From assembly GCA_002083405.1 (NCBI GenBank), contig LVWT01000018.1:1-56942 (forward strand): a DNA stretch of 56,942 nt, given 5' to 3'. Position 1 is the first letter of the stretch. The number at the start of each line of letters is the position of its first letter. Below, in pieces: positions 49,398-56,942 of the stretch. The DNA is from Nitrospira sp. SG-bin2. GTDB lineage: Bacteria > Nitrospirota > Nitrospiria > Nitrospirales > Nitrospiraceae. Made by a program: the position numbers and the translations under genes. Below the pieces are notes generated by a model, which was given only the letters and a program-made list of their open reading frames with translations, was not told where the DNA came from and searched no databases.

Positions 49398-49883
49398 CTA
49401 GACCGTTTTGTGCGCAGCCGCTTTCCGTACGACGATGCGCCGTTTAGGCACGGCTACCGGAGCAGGTGCCTCCTCGGGAAGCGGGAGCTGCGTTGCATCG
49501 CTCCATAGCCGTTCCAGGGCATAGTGCGATCGGGTATCCTGCCGGAAAATATGGGCAACGACATCGCCGAAGTCGAGCAACACCCACTGCCCCGACGACG
49601 TTCCTTCAATACTCAACGGACGCTGGCCGCTGCGGGAAAGCATGCCGTCAATATAATCGGCAATCGCGCGAGTCTGCCGATCCGATTCAGCCGATCCGAT
49701 CACCAGGTAATCGGCCACAGAGGTGAGCGGGGCGACATGCAGCACCTGGACATCGACGGCCTTCTTATCAAGCATCGCCTTGCCGATGGCGAGGGCGGTG
49801 GCCTTAGATGTTTGTGCGATCGCAATCCTCCTGATACAGGCGATGCTGAAGTATATAGGATTCGACAGGGGGCGGCAACACAT
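49398..49883 (-). CDS. rsfS: Ribosomal silencing factor RsfS
   Basis: RsfS (DUF143) binds ribosomal protein L14 and blocks subunit joining. The conserved domain starts about QTSKATALAIGKAMLDKKAV and includes VLHVAPLTSVADYLVIGSAE, GQWVLLDFGDVVAHIF and YALERLW, followed by a basic C-terminal extension. The start is unclear. The ATG at 49883 used here overlaps nadD by 80 bases and adds ~20 non-conserved residues. A perfect AGGAGG (49832-49827) is instead followed by ATTGCG and then ATC (49820) in frame, with no ATG, GTG or TTG until Met in KAMLDKK. A non-standard start or the long form are both possible. Confidence 0.9.
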   Translation of the reverse strand: MCCRPLSNPIYFSIACIRRIAIAQTSKATALAIGKAMLDKKAVDVQVLHVAPLTSVADYLVIGSAESDRQTRAIADYIDGMLSRSGQRPLSIEGTSSGQWVLLDFGDVVAHIFRQDTRSHYALERLWSDATQLPLPEEAPAPVAVPKRRIVVRKAAAHKTV

Positions 49884-50541
49884 TTGCCTGCGCTGTCCCT
49901 TGTCGGATCCGTTGTCGAATCTCAGACGAGGAAATAGAGCATGGCGGGATGGGGAGGCAGATGATGCCGCTGCAGGAGGGCATCGCAATATCCAATCGCG
50001 ACAGTGTTCCCGCATCGAGCTGCATCAGCGTTTGGACGTCAAGTGCGGGCAGCAGCGGCATGTGTGCCAGAGACTGGAACGATTGTCCCGGCCGAGGGAC
50101 GACGACGAATCGACATACTTGTAATAGCTCTATGGGCTCTTTCCAATTGGGAAGGTCGAGAAATGCATCGAGTCCGATGAGAAAATACAATTCGGCGGAG
50201 GAGCCGGACTGTCGTTGCAGCTCGCGGACGGTATCGATGGAGTAGGATTTTCCCGATCGCCGCATTTCGATGTCTGAGAGCTGGAAAGAGGGAGTTCCGG
50301 CGATGGCGAGGCGGACCATTTCGTAGCGATGTTTGGCCGGGGCCAGGGACCCGTCTCGTTTGTGCGGGGGATCGCCGGTGGGAATAAAGAGCACCTGATC
50401 CAGGCGGAGTTGGTCGCGGACCAGACGCGCAATGGCCAGATGGGCGTTGTGAATGGGATTGAAGCTGCCGCCGAGCAGGCCCAATTTCCGCGGTGAAGGG
50501 AAGAGGGTGAGGGGTGAGGGGGTCGGATCGGAAGTGGTCAT
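49804..50541 (-). CDS. nadD: Nicotinate-nucleotide adenylyltransferase
   Basis: A 245-residue enzyme forming deamido-NAD from nicotinate mononucleotide and ATP. Nucleotidyltransferase motif GLLGGSFNPIHNAHL, FIPTGDPPHK, LIGLDAFLDLPNWKEP and ISSSEIRQRI. The first ~17 residues (TSDPTPSPLTLFPSPRK) come from a GGGTGAGG-rich repeat and are not part of the fold; the start could be further inside. The stop overlaps the rsfS 5' region, giving translational coupling. Confidence 0.94.
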   Translation of the reverse strand: MTTSDPTPSPLTLFPSPRKLGLLGGSFNPIHNAHLAIARLVRDQLRLDQVLFIPTGDPPHKRDGSLAPAKHRYEMVRLAIAGTPSFQLSDIEMRRSGKSYSIDTVRELQRQSGSSAELYFLIGLDAFLDLPNWKEPIELLQVCRFVVVPRPGQSFQSLAHMPLLPALDVQTLMQLDAGTLSRLDIAMPSCSGIICLPIPPCSISSSEIRQRIRQGTAQANVLPPPVESYILQHRLYQEDCDRTNI

Positions 50542-50577
50542 AACTCAGCACTCACGACTCAGCACTTCCTATCCAGC

Positions 50578-51699
50578 CTAGAGTATCACCAGGTTGTCCC
50601 GGTGGATGACTTCCTCGTACTCCTGGGGGCCGATCTGCCGCTGAATGTCCTGGGTCTTGAGGCCTTTCATCTGCTTCAGCAGAGCAGAGGGAAAATTGAC
50701 GAGGCCCTTGGCAAACTCTTTTCCGTCGGTGTCGAGGCAGCCTACCGGATCTCCCGCTTCAAACTCCCCGGTGACCTCGATGATGCCGGAGGCGAGGAGG
50801 CTTTTGCCCCGCGTGGTCAATGCCTCAACCGCGCCCTGGTCCAGGCGGACGTGTCCACGGGGGCGCAGAGTAAAGGCAATCCAATGTTTGCGGCTGGTCA
50901 GCCGCCGTTCATGCGCAAGAAAGAGACTGCCTCCTGGCCCGCCGGCAAGAACGCCGGGAAGGAGTCCGGCCCGTTCCCCGTTGACGATCAGCGTGGAGAC
51001 GCCGTACTCGCCGACTTTTTTGGCGGCGCGGACTTTCGTGGCCATGCCTCCTGTGCCCTCGAAGGTACTGGAGACTCCGGCTCGGCGTTCGATGTCTTCG
51101 GTGATGTCGGGGATGAGCGGGATCAGGGAGGCGGAGGGATTCTTGCGTGGATCTTCCGTGTAGAGTCCGTCGACATCGGAGAGAATCACCAGCAAATCCG
51201 CGTCGACCAGGTGGGCCACCTCGCTCGCGAGCGTATCATTATCGCCGACCCTGATTTCCTCCACGGCGACGGTATCGTTCTCGTTGATGATCGGCAGGAC
51301 GCCGAATCCGATCAGCGCCGTCAGCGTGTAGCGGGCATTCAAGAACCGCCGGCGATCCGCGAGATCTTGATGCGTGAGGAGCACTTGGGCGACTTGAATG
51401 CCCAGCCGTTCGAACGCCTTTTCATAGGCCCACATGAGTCGGCTTTGTCCGACCGCTGCGGCCGCCTGCTTGATCGGGAGACTCTTCGGGTATTCCTTGA
51501 GTTGTAACTTCTTGATCCCGGACACGATGGCGCCCGAGGACACGACCAGCACGTCGCGGCCGTTCGTTCGGAGCGTGGCGATCTCGTCGGCCAAGCGCTC
51601 AATTTGCTCGGGACGCAAGCCTGTCGCGCGGGAGGCGATCAAGCTGCTGCCGATTTTAACGACAATGCGCTTGGCGTGCCTTAGGATCTCGTCTCGCAT
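50578..51699 (-). CDS. proB: Glutamate 5-kinase
   Basis: A 373-residue first enzyme of proline synthesis. Amino-acid-kinase domain: RIVVKIGSSLIAS, VLVVSSGAIVSG, INENDTVAV, GDNDTLASEVAHLVDADLLVILSDVDGLY (two pieces) and GTGGMATKVRAAK. A C-terminal PUA domain follows (residues ~280-373, GKSLLASGIIEVTGEFEAGD), as in the long ProB form. The start overlaps the obgE stop by 19 bases. Confidence 0.96.
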   Translation of the reverse strand: MRDEILRHAKRIVVKIGSSLIASRATGLRPEQIERLADEIATLRTNGRDVLVVSSGAIVSGIKKLQLKEYPKSLPIKQAAAAVGQSRLMWAYEKAFERLGIQVAQVLLTHQDLADRRRFLNARYTLTALIGFGVLPIINENDTVAVEEIRVGDNDTLASEVAHLVDADLLVILSDVDGLYTEDPRKNPSASLIPLIPDITEDIERRAGVSSTFEGTGGMATKVRAAKKVGEYGVSTLIVNGERAGLLPGVLAGGPGGSLFLAHERRLTSRKHWIAFTLRPRGHVRLDQGAVEALTTRGKSLLASGIIEVTGEFEAGDPVGCLDTDGKEFAKGLVNFPSALLKQMKGLKTQDIQRQIGPQEYEEVIHRDNLVIL

Positions 51700-52706
51700 G
51701 GCGTCTTCCTCAGGCGGTCCACCTGCGAGCCGACGAAGGTGATTACGTCGTCGAGGCCTTCCCTGGTTGCGGACGACACGGGGAGGCAGGTGTACTTATG
51801 GCGCTTGCAGTAGGTTTGCAGTTGTGTGAGCCGATCACACGCGCCGCTGATGTCGATCTTTGTCGCGAGGACGGCGAACGGCCGGTCGCTTAGCGCTTCG
51901 TCATAGGCAGCCAGCTCCTGCCGCATGATCTCGAAGCTGATGACCGGCTCGTCCGGCGCCCATTCTGAGACATCGATGAGGTGAAGCAGAAAGGCTGTGC
52001 GTTCGATATGCCGAAGAAACTGAAATCCCAGCCCCTTGCCGTCATGCGCGCCCTCGATGATTCCGGGAATGTCCGCCACGACGAAGCTGCGATCCGATCC
52101 CCAGCGGACGACGCCGAGGTGGGGTGTCAATGTCGTAAAGGGATAATCGGCGATTTTCGGTGTGGCCGATGAGATGACCGAAATGAGCGTCGATTTGCCG
52201 GCGTTTGGAAATCCGACCAGCCCGACATCGGCGAGCAGCTTCAGCTCAAGCCGCAGCGAACGTTCTTCGCCGGCAGTCCCAAGGGTACACTTTGTCGGCA
52301 CGCGGTTGGTGGAAGTAGCAAAGTTGCTGTTGCCTCGTCCGCCCCGTCCGCCTCGCGCAATGATCTCTGTGTCGCCGTCAGCCACCAGATCGGCAAGCAC
52401 CTCACCGGTCTGGTCGTCATACACGATGGTGCCGACCGGGAGTGTAACGACGGTGTCTTTCCCTGTGCGCCCGGTGCAGTTGGAGGCGCCGCCGGCCCGT
52501 CCGTCTTCTGCTTCATAATGTTTCTGATAGCGAAGGTCGAGCAGGGTTGTCAGTCTGGTGGATGCAGCGAAGACGACGCTGCCGCCATGTCCCCCGTCTC
52601 CCCCGTCCGGTCCCCCGCGAGGGACGAACATCTCCCGGCGGAAACTGCAGATGCCGTCTCCTCCTTTGCCGGCTCGCACGGTGATCAGCGCTTCATCGAC
52701 AAACAT
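51681..52706 (-). CDS. obgE: Obg-family GTPase
   Basis: A 341-residue ribosome-assembly and stress GTPase. Glycine-rich Obg fold (AGKGGDGICSFRREMFVPRGG, GRGGRGNSNFATSTN). The G domain has G1 GFPNAGKST, switch G2 TTLTP, G3 DIPGIIEGAH, G4 TKID and G5 SSATREG. The C-terminal OCT domain is absent, giving the short form. AGGAA precedes the ATG. It lies downstream of rplU-rpmA, the conserved bacterial order. Confidence 0.96.
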   Translation of the reverse strand: MFVDEALITVRAGKGGDGICSFRREMFVPRGGPDGGDGGHGGSVVFAASTRLTTLLDLRYQKHYEAEDGRAGGASNCTGRTGKDTVVTLPVGTIVYDDQTGEVLADLVADGDTEIIARGGRGGRGNSNFATSTNRVPTKCTLGTAGEERSLRLELKLLADVGLVGFPNAGKSTLISVISSATPKIADYPFTTLTPHLGVVRWGSDRSFVVADIPGIIEGAHDGKGLGFQFLRHIERTAFLLHLIDVSEWAPDEPVISFEIMRQELAAYDEALSDRPFAVLATKIDISGACDRLTQLQTYCKRHKYTCLPVSSATREGLDDVITFVGSQVDRLRKTPCETRS

Positions 52707-52827
52707 GGTGTTCCTATAAATGGATGCACGATTCTAGGCTGACAGGAGTATACCCGACCTGCCCATGCCGGGGGGAGGGGGATCTCAAATCATCTCAGCC
52801 GATCGATGTGGGTGAGTGCGAGGGGAA

Positions 52828-53091
52828 TCAGGATTTGGCGGGGGCTGGGTACACGCTGACTTTCCGTCTGGCTCGCCCGCCTTCGAACTTCACCGTGCCG
52901 GTCACCCGAGCAAACAACGTGTGATCGCGTCCGAGATCGACGTTGAAACCGGGAAAGAACTTCGTGCCGCGTTGGCGGACGATGATACTGCCGGCTGTGA
53001 CAGTTTCACCCCCATAGGCTTTGACGCCCAAATACTGGGGATTGCTGTCCCGCCCGTTCCGTGATGATCCGCCGCCTTTGTTTGTTGCCAT
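52828..53091 (-). CDS. rpmA: Ribosomal protein bL27
   Basis: An 87-residue large-subunit protein at the peptidyl-transferase centre. MATNKGGGSSRNGRDSNPQY and GGETVTAGSIIVRQRGTKF are canonical. There is no Firmicute-type N-terminal prepeptide. It follows rplU by 21 bases. Confidence 0.98.
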   Translation of the reverse strand: MATNKGGGSSRNGRDSNPQYLGVKAYGGETVTAGSIIVRQRGTKFFPGFNVDLGRDHTLFARVTGTVKFEGGRARRKVSVYPAPAKS

Positions 53092-53112
53092 GGAAAGTCC
53101 TTTTTGTGCCTG

Positions 53113-53427
53113 CTATGCCGTAGCGATTTCTTTTACGAGCAGTTTCGTAAAGCCTTGGCGATGTCCGCGCGTCCGGCGGTAATTTTTCCGGCGCTTTTTC
53201 TTGAAGACCGTAATCGACCTGGTGCGGCCGTGCCGGACAATTTCGGCCGTGACCGTTGCGCCCTGCACGAGCGGCTGTCCGATCACCAGACCGGCATCCC
53301 CATGCACCAGACGAACCTGGTCCAAGTTGACCACGCCACCCACGTCGCCGGGCAAGCGCTCAACTTGAATCGTCGAGCCAGCCTCAACCCGATACTGCTT
53401 TCCACCTGTTTCAATAATTGCGTACAT
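53113..53427 (-). CDS. rplU: Ribosomal protein bL21
   Basis: A 104-residue large-subunit protein: MYAIIETGGKQYRVEAG at the start and the signature KKKRRKNYRRTRGHRQGFT near the end. It is the first gene of the rplU-rpmA-obgE group, with a likely promoter just upstream. Confidence 0.98.
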   Translation of the reverse strand: MYAIIETGGKQYRVEAGSTIQVERLPGDVGGVVNLDQVRLVHGDAGLVIGQPLVQGATVTAEIVRHGRTRSITVFKKKRRKNYRRTRGHRQGFTKLLVKEIATA

Positions 53428-53456
53428 ATCTTATATACCCCACATTGGACCGAATT

Positions 53457-53485
53457 GTGTAACACATCGTTGAAGAGAGTGTCAA
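53457..53485 (-). promoter_or_regulatory. Sigma-70-type promoter of rplU
   Basis: On the - strand: perfect -35 TTGACA (53485-53480), 17-bp spacer, weak -10 TTACAC (53462-53457). It lies about 30 bases upstream of the rplU ATG. Confidence 0.5.
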
Positions 53486-53671
53486 GCGCGCCTCATGAAT
53501 TTCGTTTTGCCTGTGTCCGGTTCGTGACGGCTTCGACACCAGAGTCCCCCCTCTTCTGGAGGGCTAGGAGCGGAGGCGATGAAAAACGTATGCTGCCCGC
53601 ATACGCAGTTCCGGGGGATCGGTGCGAGGCCATTTCCCTGGTGTTTGCCGGTTCTTCGCAAGGGAGAGAGC

Positions 53672-54034
53672 ATGCCTTCAGCCAGCCGATTTGTGATCCG
53701 TACCTATCACCGAATTCCCGTTCGCTGCAGCATATATTACATGGGCGGGGAGTTCCTTGGAAAGGGGACGGTCATGAATATGTCCCGTAACGGGTTTCGG
53801 GTGCTCGGCGACCACCAGGTGGTGCCGGGGATGGAACTGGCCGTGCGGCTGTCTCTTTCCGATAAGGACGAACCGGTTGAAATGCAGCGGGTTGTGATTC
53901 GCTGGGTTCGCGGTCTTTTGTTTGGCGCCAAAGTGGTCATGGTGAAGCCTGATGATCAGGATCGGATCGGGACTTTCTTAAGCGCTCGCCTGCGAACCTA
54001 TTTGAACCCTACCCTAGACCGCATTTCCTCTTAG
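53672..54034 (+). CDS. PilZ-domain protein
   Basis: A 120-residue single PilZ domain. The c-di-GMP-binding residues are intact: RTYHR (RxxxR) and NMSRNG (NxSxxG). The ATG at 53672 follows AAGGGAGAG; an upstream in-frame ATG (53579) lacks an SD. No second domain is present, so it is probably a diguanylate receptor or adaptor acting on surface or motility functions. It lies between the ribosomal genes and ilvE, divergent from rplU. Confidence 0.92.
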   Translation: MPSASRFVIRTYHRIPVRCSIYYMGGEFLGKGTVMNMSRNGFRVLGDHQVVPGMELAVRLSLSDKDEPVEMQRVVIRWVRGLLFGAKVVMVKPDDQDRIGTFLSARLRTYLNPTLDRISS

Positions 54035-54163
54035 GTCTCTGCATCGCGCTGTATCGTAATCGTGCCGCAGCCCGATTGCTTGACGACCTTCCAGCCTCAC
54101 GATATAGTCGCGCACATCATTTATATGCAGGCCCGTCGCCGCTGCGTGAAGGAGTAACGTCTG

Positions 54164-55078
54164 ATGCTGGAACCGGTCGAAAAAATCTGGATGGACGGCA
54201 AGTTCGTGGCCTGGGAAGAGGCCAACGTCCATATTCTGACGCACTCGTTGCATTACGGTTTGGCCGCCTTTGAGGGAATCCGTTGCTATAAGGGCAAGTC
54301 CGGATCCGCCATCTTTCGGCTCCAGGAACACATCGATCGGTTGTTCGATTCGACTCACATCGGCATGATGGCCATGCCCTACGACAAGAAACACATTGCC
54401 GAGGCGATTGTCGAAACGGTCCGAATCAACCGGCTCGAGGCCTGTTATATCCGGCCGCTTGTGTATATCGGCTATGGAGCCATGGGGGTGCATCCAGGCG
54501 ACAATCCGATCCGCGTAGCCGTGGCGGCGTGGAAGTGGGGGGCGTACTTGGGAGAAGACGCGCTGGCGAATGGGATGCGTGCCTGCATCTCCTCGTTTAC
54601 CAGGCATCATGTCAACGTGTCGATGACCAAGGGGAAAATATCGGGCTATTACGTGAATTCGATTATGGCCAAGCGGGAAGCCAAGATTGCCGGATATGAT
54701 GAGGCGATTCTGCTCGATGCCGAGGGGTATGTGTCCGAGGGGACGGGAGAGAATGTGTTCATCGTCCGCCGAGGGAAGCTGAAAACGACGCCCTTGACGT
54801 CGATCCTTGAAGGGATCACCAGAAATTCCGTGATCGAGCTGGCGAAGGAGCGCAACATTCCCGTGGTTGAGGAACGGTTCACGCGGGATGAAATGTATGT
54901 TGCCGATGAAGTGTTCGTCACCGGCACGGCTGCGGAATTGACACCGGTTCGTGAAATTGACAACCGGAAGATCGGAAATGGCAAGCCGGGGCCGATCACT
55001 ATGGCTCTGCAAAAGACCTTCTTTTCAATCGTGCGGGGGGAAGATCCCTCGCATGCCTCATGGCTCACGCGGATCTGA
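54164..55078 (+). CDS. ilvE: Branched-chain amino-acid aminotransferase
   Basis: A 304-residue fold-type IV PLP enzyme for the last step of Val, Leu and Ile synthesis. ILTHSLHYGLAAFEGIRCY is the N-terminal signature. The PLP lysine lies in TKGKISGYYVNSIMAKREA. EGTGENVFIVR, ILEGITRNSVIELA, ADEVFVTGTAAELTPVREID and GPITMALQ follow in order. SD AAGGAG is five to eight bases upstream of the ATG. Confidence 0.97.
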   Translation: MLEPVEKIWMDGKFVAWEEANVHILTHSLHYGLAAFEGIRCYKGKSGSAIFRLQEHIDRLFDSTHIGMMAMPYDKKHIAEAIVETVRINRLEACYIRPLVYIGYGAMGVHPGDNPIRVAVAAWKWGAYLGEDALANGMRACISSFTRHHVNVSMTKGKISGYYVNSIMAKREAKIAGYDEAILLDAEGYVSEGTGENVFIVRRGKLKTTPLTSILEGITRNSVIELAKERNIPVVEERFTRDEMYVADEVFVTGTAAELTPVREIDNRKIGNGKPGPITMALQKTFFSIVRGEDPSHASWLTRI

Positions 55079-55231
55079 GGGAAATAGAGCAGATAGCTGG
55101 TGGCGTAGAGCGCGTGACCTGAGGAGCGCGGGTCTTACGTGTCGCGCTCTAGCTCTGTGCGATGAGCCACAGGCGAGAGTCTTTTATCTCATGCCCGATT
55201 GACGATAAACGGATAGGGTGTGACGGCCAGG

Positions 55232-55567
55232 TTACTTGCCTGCTGGAGCGGGGTTGGGTTCCGTCGTAGGCTGGGCCGGGGTTGCAGGAGAAGCCGACTC
55301 GCCCTTCGTATTCAAATCAATGACGGTGGATTCGAAGGTCCGTTGCTTGGCCAAAATCGCCAGCGTGAACGAGGTAATCATGAAAATTGCCGCCACCACA
55401 ACGGTGAGCTTGCTCAGGAAATTGGCCGGGCCCCGGCTGCCGAACACGGTTTGGCTTGATCCGCCGAATGAGGCACCGATCTCCGCGCCTTTCCCAGATT
55501 GGAGAAGAATGGCGCCGATCATGAGGACACAGATGAAGACATGGATGATGACAATCAAAGTATACAT
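55232..55567 (-). CDS. secG: Preprotein translocase subunit SecG
   Basis: A 111-residue protein of the SecYEG translocon with two membrane helices (LIVIIHVFICVLMIGAILLQ, LTVVVAAIFMITSFTLAIL). The family motif LLQSGKGAEIGASFGGSSQT with FGSRG links them. The C terminus is a Pro/Thr/Ala tail. It lies 3 bases downstream of tpiA, the common pgk-tpiA-secG order. Confidence 0.95.
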   Translation of the reverse strand: MYTLIVIIHVFICVLMIGAILLQSGKGAEIGASFGGSSQTVFGSRGPANFLSKLTVVVAAIFMITSFTLAILAKQRTFESTVIDLNTKGESASPATPAQPTTEPNPAPAGK

Positions 55568-55570
55568 CGT

Positions 55571-56347
55571 TTAGCGTCGGGCTCCGATCAATTGAGCAAC
55601 GGAGGCGATTGTAGCAAAAGATTCGGCCTGGAGACAAGCCCCGCCGATTAATGCGCCATCGATCTGGTCTGCCTGCAACAGGCCTTCGATGTTCCCGGGC
55701 GTCACGCTGCCTCCATACAAGACTCGTGTGGCGTTCGCGACATCGATGGACCAGGTGTCGGAGAGGAAGGTTCGAATCGTTCGATGTGCGGCGACGGCTT
55801 GATCGGTCGTCGCGGCCTTTCCGGTCCCGATGGCCCACACCGGTTCATAGGCGATTGAGACGGCGGCCATGTCATGAAGCGAAAGACCAGCCAGGCTTCC
55901 AGTCAGCTGTTGCAGAATCACCTCCGTTGTCGTTCCGCGTTCCCGCTGGGATAAGGATTCCCCGACGCACAGAATCGGCCTGATCCCATGGGCGAGGGCG
56001 GCGCGAACCTTCTTCTGAATCCCATCATTCTGCTCGCCGAACAGCGCACGACGTTCCGAATGGCCGAGAATGACGTACCGGCAGCCGAGCTCGCTGAGCA
56101 TCGGCGCGGACACTTCACCGGTGTAGGCGCCATGGCTTTCCCAAAATACATTTTGTGCGCCGAGTTGAATCGGAGACGACGGGGTGAGCGCCGCGCGGAC
56201 CGACTCCAACGCTGTGAAGGGGGGAGCGACCACGAATTCGACAGTCGGCGTTGTGGGAATCCGGGGTGCGATCTCGCGAACGAAAGCCGCCGCTTCCGAG
56301 GCGGTCTTGTTCATTTTCCAATTGCCGACAATGAGGATCGTGCGCAC
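55571..56347 (-). CDS. tpiA: Triosephosphate isomerase
   Basis: A 258-residue glycolytic enzyme. The GTG at 56347 gives the expected N terminus (RTILIVGNWKMNK, catalytic Lys). The longer upstream frame overlaps pgk and is not conserved. Catalytic His is in VILGHSERR, catalytic Glu in SIAYEPVWAIGTG, and the phosphate loop is YGGSVTPGN. It follows pgk by 40 bases. Confidence 0.96.
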   Translation of the reverse strand: MRTILIVGNWKMNKTASEAAAFVREIAPRIPTTPTVEFVVAPPFTALESVRAALTPSSPIQLGAQNVFWESHGAYTGEVSAPMLSELGCRYVILGHSERRALFGEQNDGIQKKVRAALAHGIRPILCVGESLSQRERGTTTEVILQQLTGSLAGLSLHDMAAVSIAYEPVWAIGTGKAATTDQAVAAHRTIRTFLSDTWSIDVANATRVLYGGSVTPGNIEGLLQADQIDGALIGGACLQAESFATIASVAQLIGARR

Positions 56348-56387
56348 GGTGTTGTGTACTTGGCCTACCTTGAGATTGCGATGTCGG

Positions 56388-56942
56388 CTAGTTGTCGCGA
56401 TCCGGTAATGCGACCAGGCCGGGGAGTTGCTTGCCTTCAAGCAGCTCCAGCGCTGCGCCGCCGCCGGTGGAAATGAAGGAGATGTTTTCCGACACGCCGG
56501 CTCGATGCACGGCCAGAGCTGTTTCACCGCCGCCGACGATGGTGAGGGCGTAGGCATCGGCGATCGCGTGGGCCATCGCAAACGTGCCTCTGGCATAGGC
56601 GTCGGTTTCAAAGACCCCCATCGGTCCGTTCCAGAGAATCGTTTTGGCGTTCTGGACCGCCAAGTTGAAGAGCTTGACTGAAGCCGGACCGATGTCGAGC
56701 GCGTACCACCCCTTTGGAATTTCCTGGACCGGAACAATCTTCGACTCCGCGCCGGGTTCGCGGCTGGCCGCGGCCACGCAATCGACCGGCAGGTAGAACT
56801 TCACACCGCGGGACAGGGCGTGTTCCTCGACGCCTCTGGCGAAGTCCAACATGTCGTTTTCGACCAGCGAGTTGCCGATCTCCATTCCCTTTGCTTTCAA
56901 GAAGGTAAAGGCCATGCCGCCGCCGATGATGACCTTGTCGAC
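56388..56942 (-). CDS. pgk: Phosphoglycerate kinase, 3' part (runs off the right edge)
   Basis: The C-terminal ~184 residues of Pgk, with the 5' half outside the window. The visible frame begins VDKVIIGGGMAFTFLKAKG and contains WYALDIGPASV (phosphate/Mg region), TILWNGPMGVFE, VGGGETALAV and ISTGGGAALELLEGKQLPG. All fit the nucleotide-binding lobe. First of the pgk-tpiA-secG group. Confidence 0.97.
   Translation of the reverse strand, partial: VDKVIIGGGMAFTFLKAKGMEIGNSLVENDMLDFARGVEEHALSRGVKFYLPVDCVAAASREPGAESKIVPVQEIPKGWYALDIGPASVKLFNLAVQNAKTILWNGPMGVFETDAYARGTFAMAHAIADAYALTIVGGGETALAVHRAGVSENISFISTGGGAALELLEGKQLPGLVALPDRDN

Overview
The window looks like a chromosomal segment of a Nitrospira-type bacterium (Nitrospirota). 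This is inferred from moderately high GC, Gram-negative envelope functions, housekeeping gene order and gene style; no 16S gene or other decisive marker is present. Almost all strong ORFs carry sensible Shine-Dalgarno (SD) sites and the gene density is normal for a chromosome.

Region 1 (about 1-21,750, + strand) is an accessory secretion island. It holds two proteins with a class-3 lipase motif: a stand-alone 244-residue one and a giant 2827-residue RTX protein. Each lies directly downstream of a distinct ~200-residue protein of unknown function. A second RTX protein (1138 residues) carries no lipase. Two small paralogous proteins sit beside the RTX genes, and a complete type I secretion set (HlyB-like ABC exporter, HlyD-like adaptor, TolC-like channel) closes the island. 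A REP-associated tyrosine transposase is present near the start. A palindromic element with the same end sequence is embedded in frame in the hlyD-like gene.

Region 2 (21,800-26,730, + strand) has malQ followed by an overlapping histidine kinase / sigma-54 activator pair, ending in a perfect terminator hairpin. Region 3 (26,740-32,100, mostly - strand) has small lipoproteins, an Lrp/AsnC-type effector-domain protein, a protein with a catalytically degenerate DpnII/MboI-like domain, a lone receiver protein and an FG-GAP/UnbV lipoprotein. A repeat-rich spacer and a tRNA-Arg(CCT) follow, then a LexA-like XRE repressor operon with two small proteins.

Region 4 (34,177-40,450) is a molybdate uptake locus on the - strand: regulator (broken by an in-frame amber codon), outer-membrane porin, modA, modB, modC. 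A divergent secreted protein of unknown function shares the promoter region, which contains a perfect 13-bp inverted repeat. Region 5 (40,784-46,800) has a J-domain protein fused to a degenerate ERCC4-like nuclease domain, galE flanked by trmL and by a decayed trmL remnant, a TPR protein and a GAF protein.

Region 6 (46,900-56,942) is housekeeping: bioB, a LapA/LapB-like TPR protein, rsfS, nadD, proB, obgE, rpmA, rplU, a PilZ protein, ilvE, secG, tpiA and the 3' part of pgk, which runs off the right edge.

The most unusual items are the lipase/RTX island with its paired upstream proteins, the REP-like element inside hlyD, two independent proteins with nuclease folds that have lost catalytic residues, and the porin-containing molybdate operon with an interrupted regulator.
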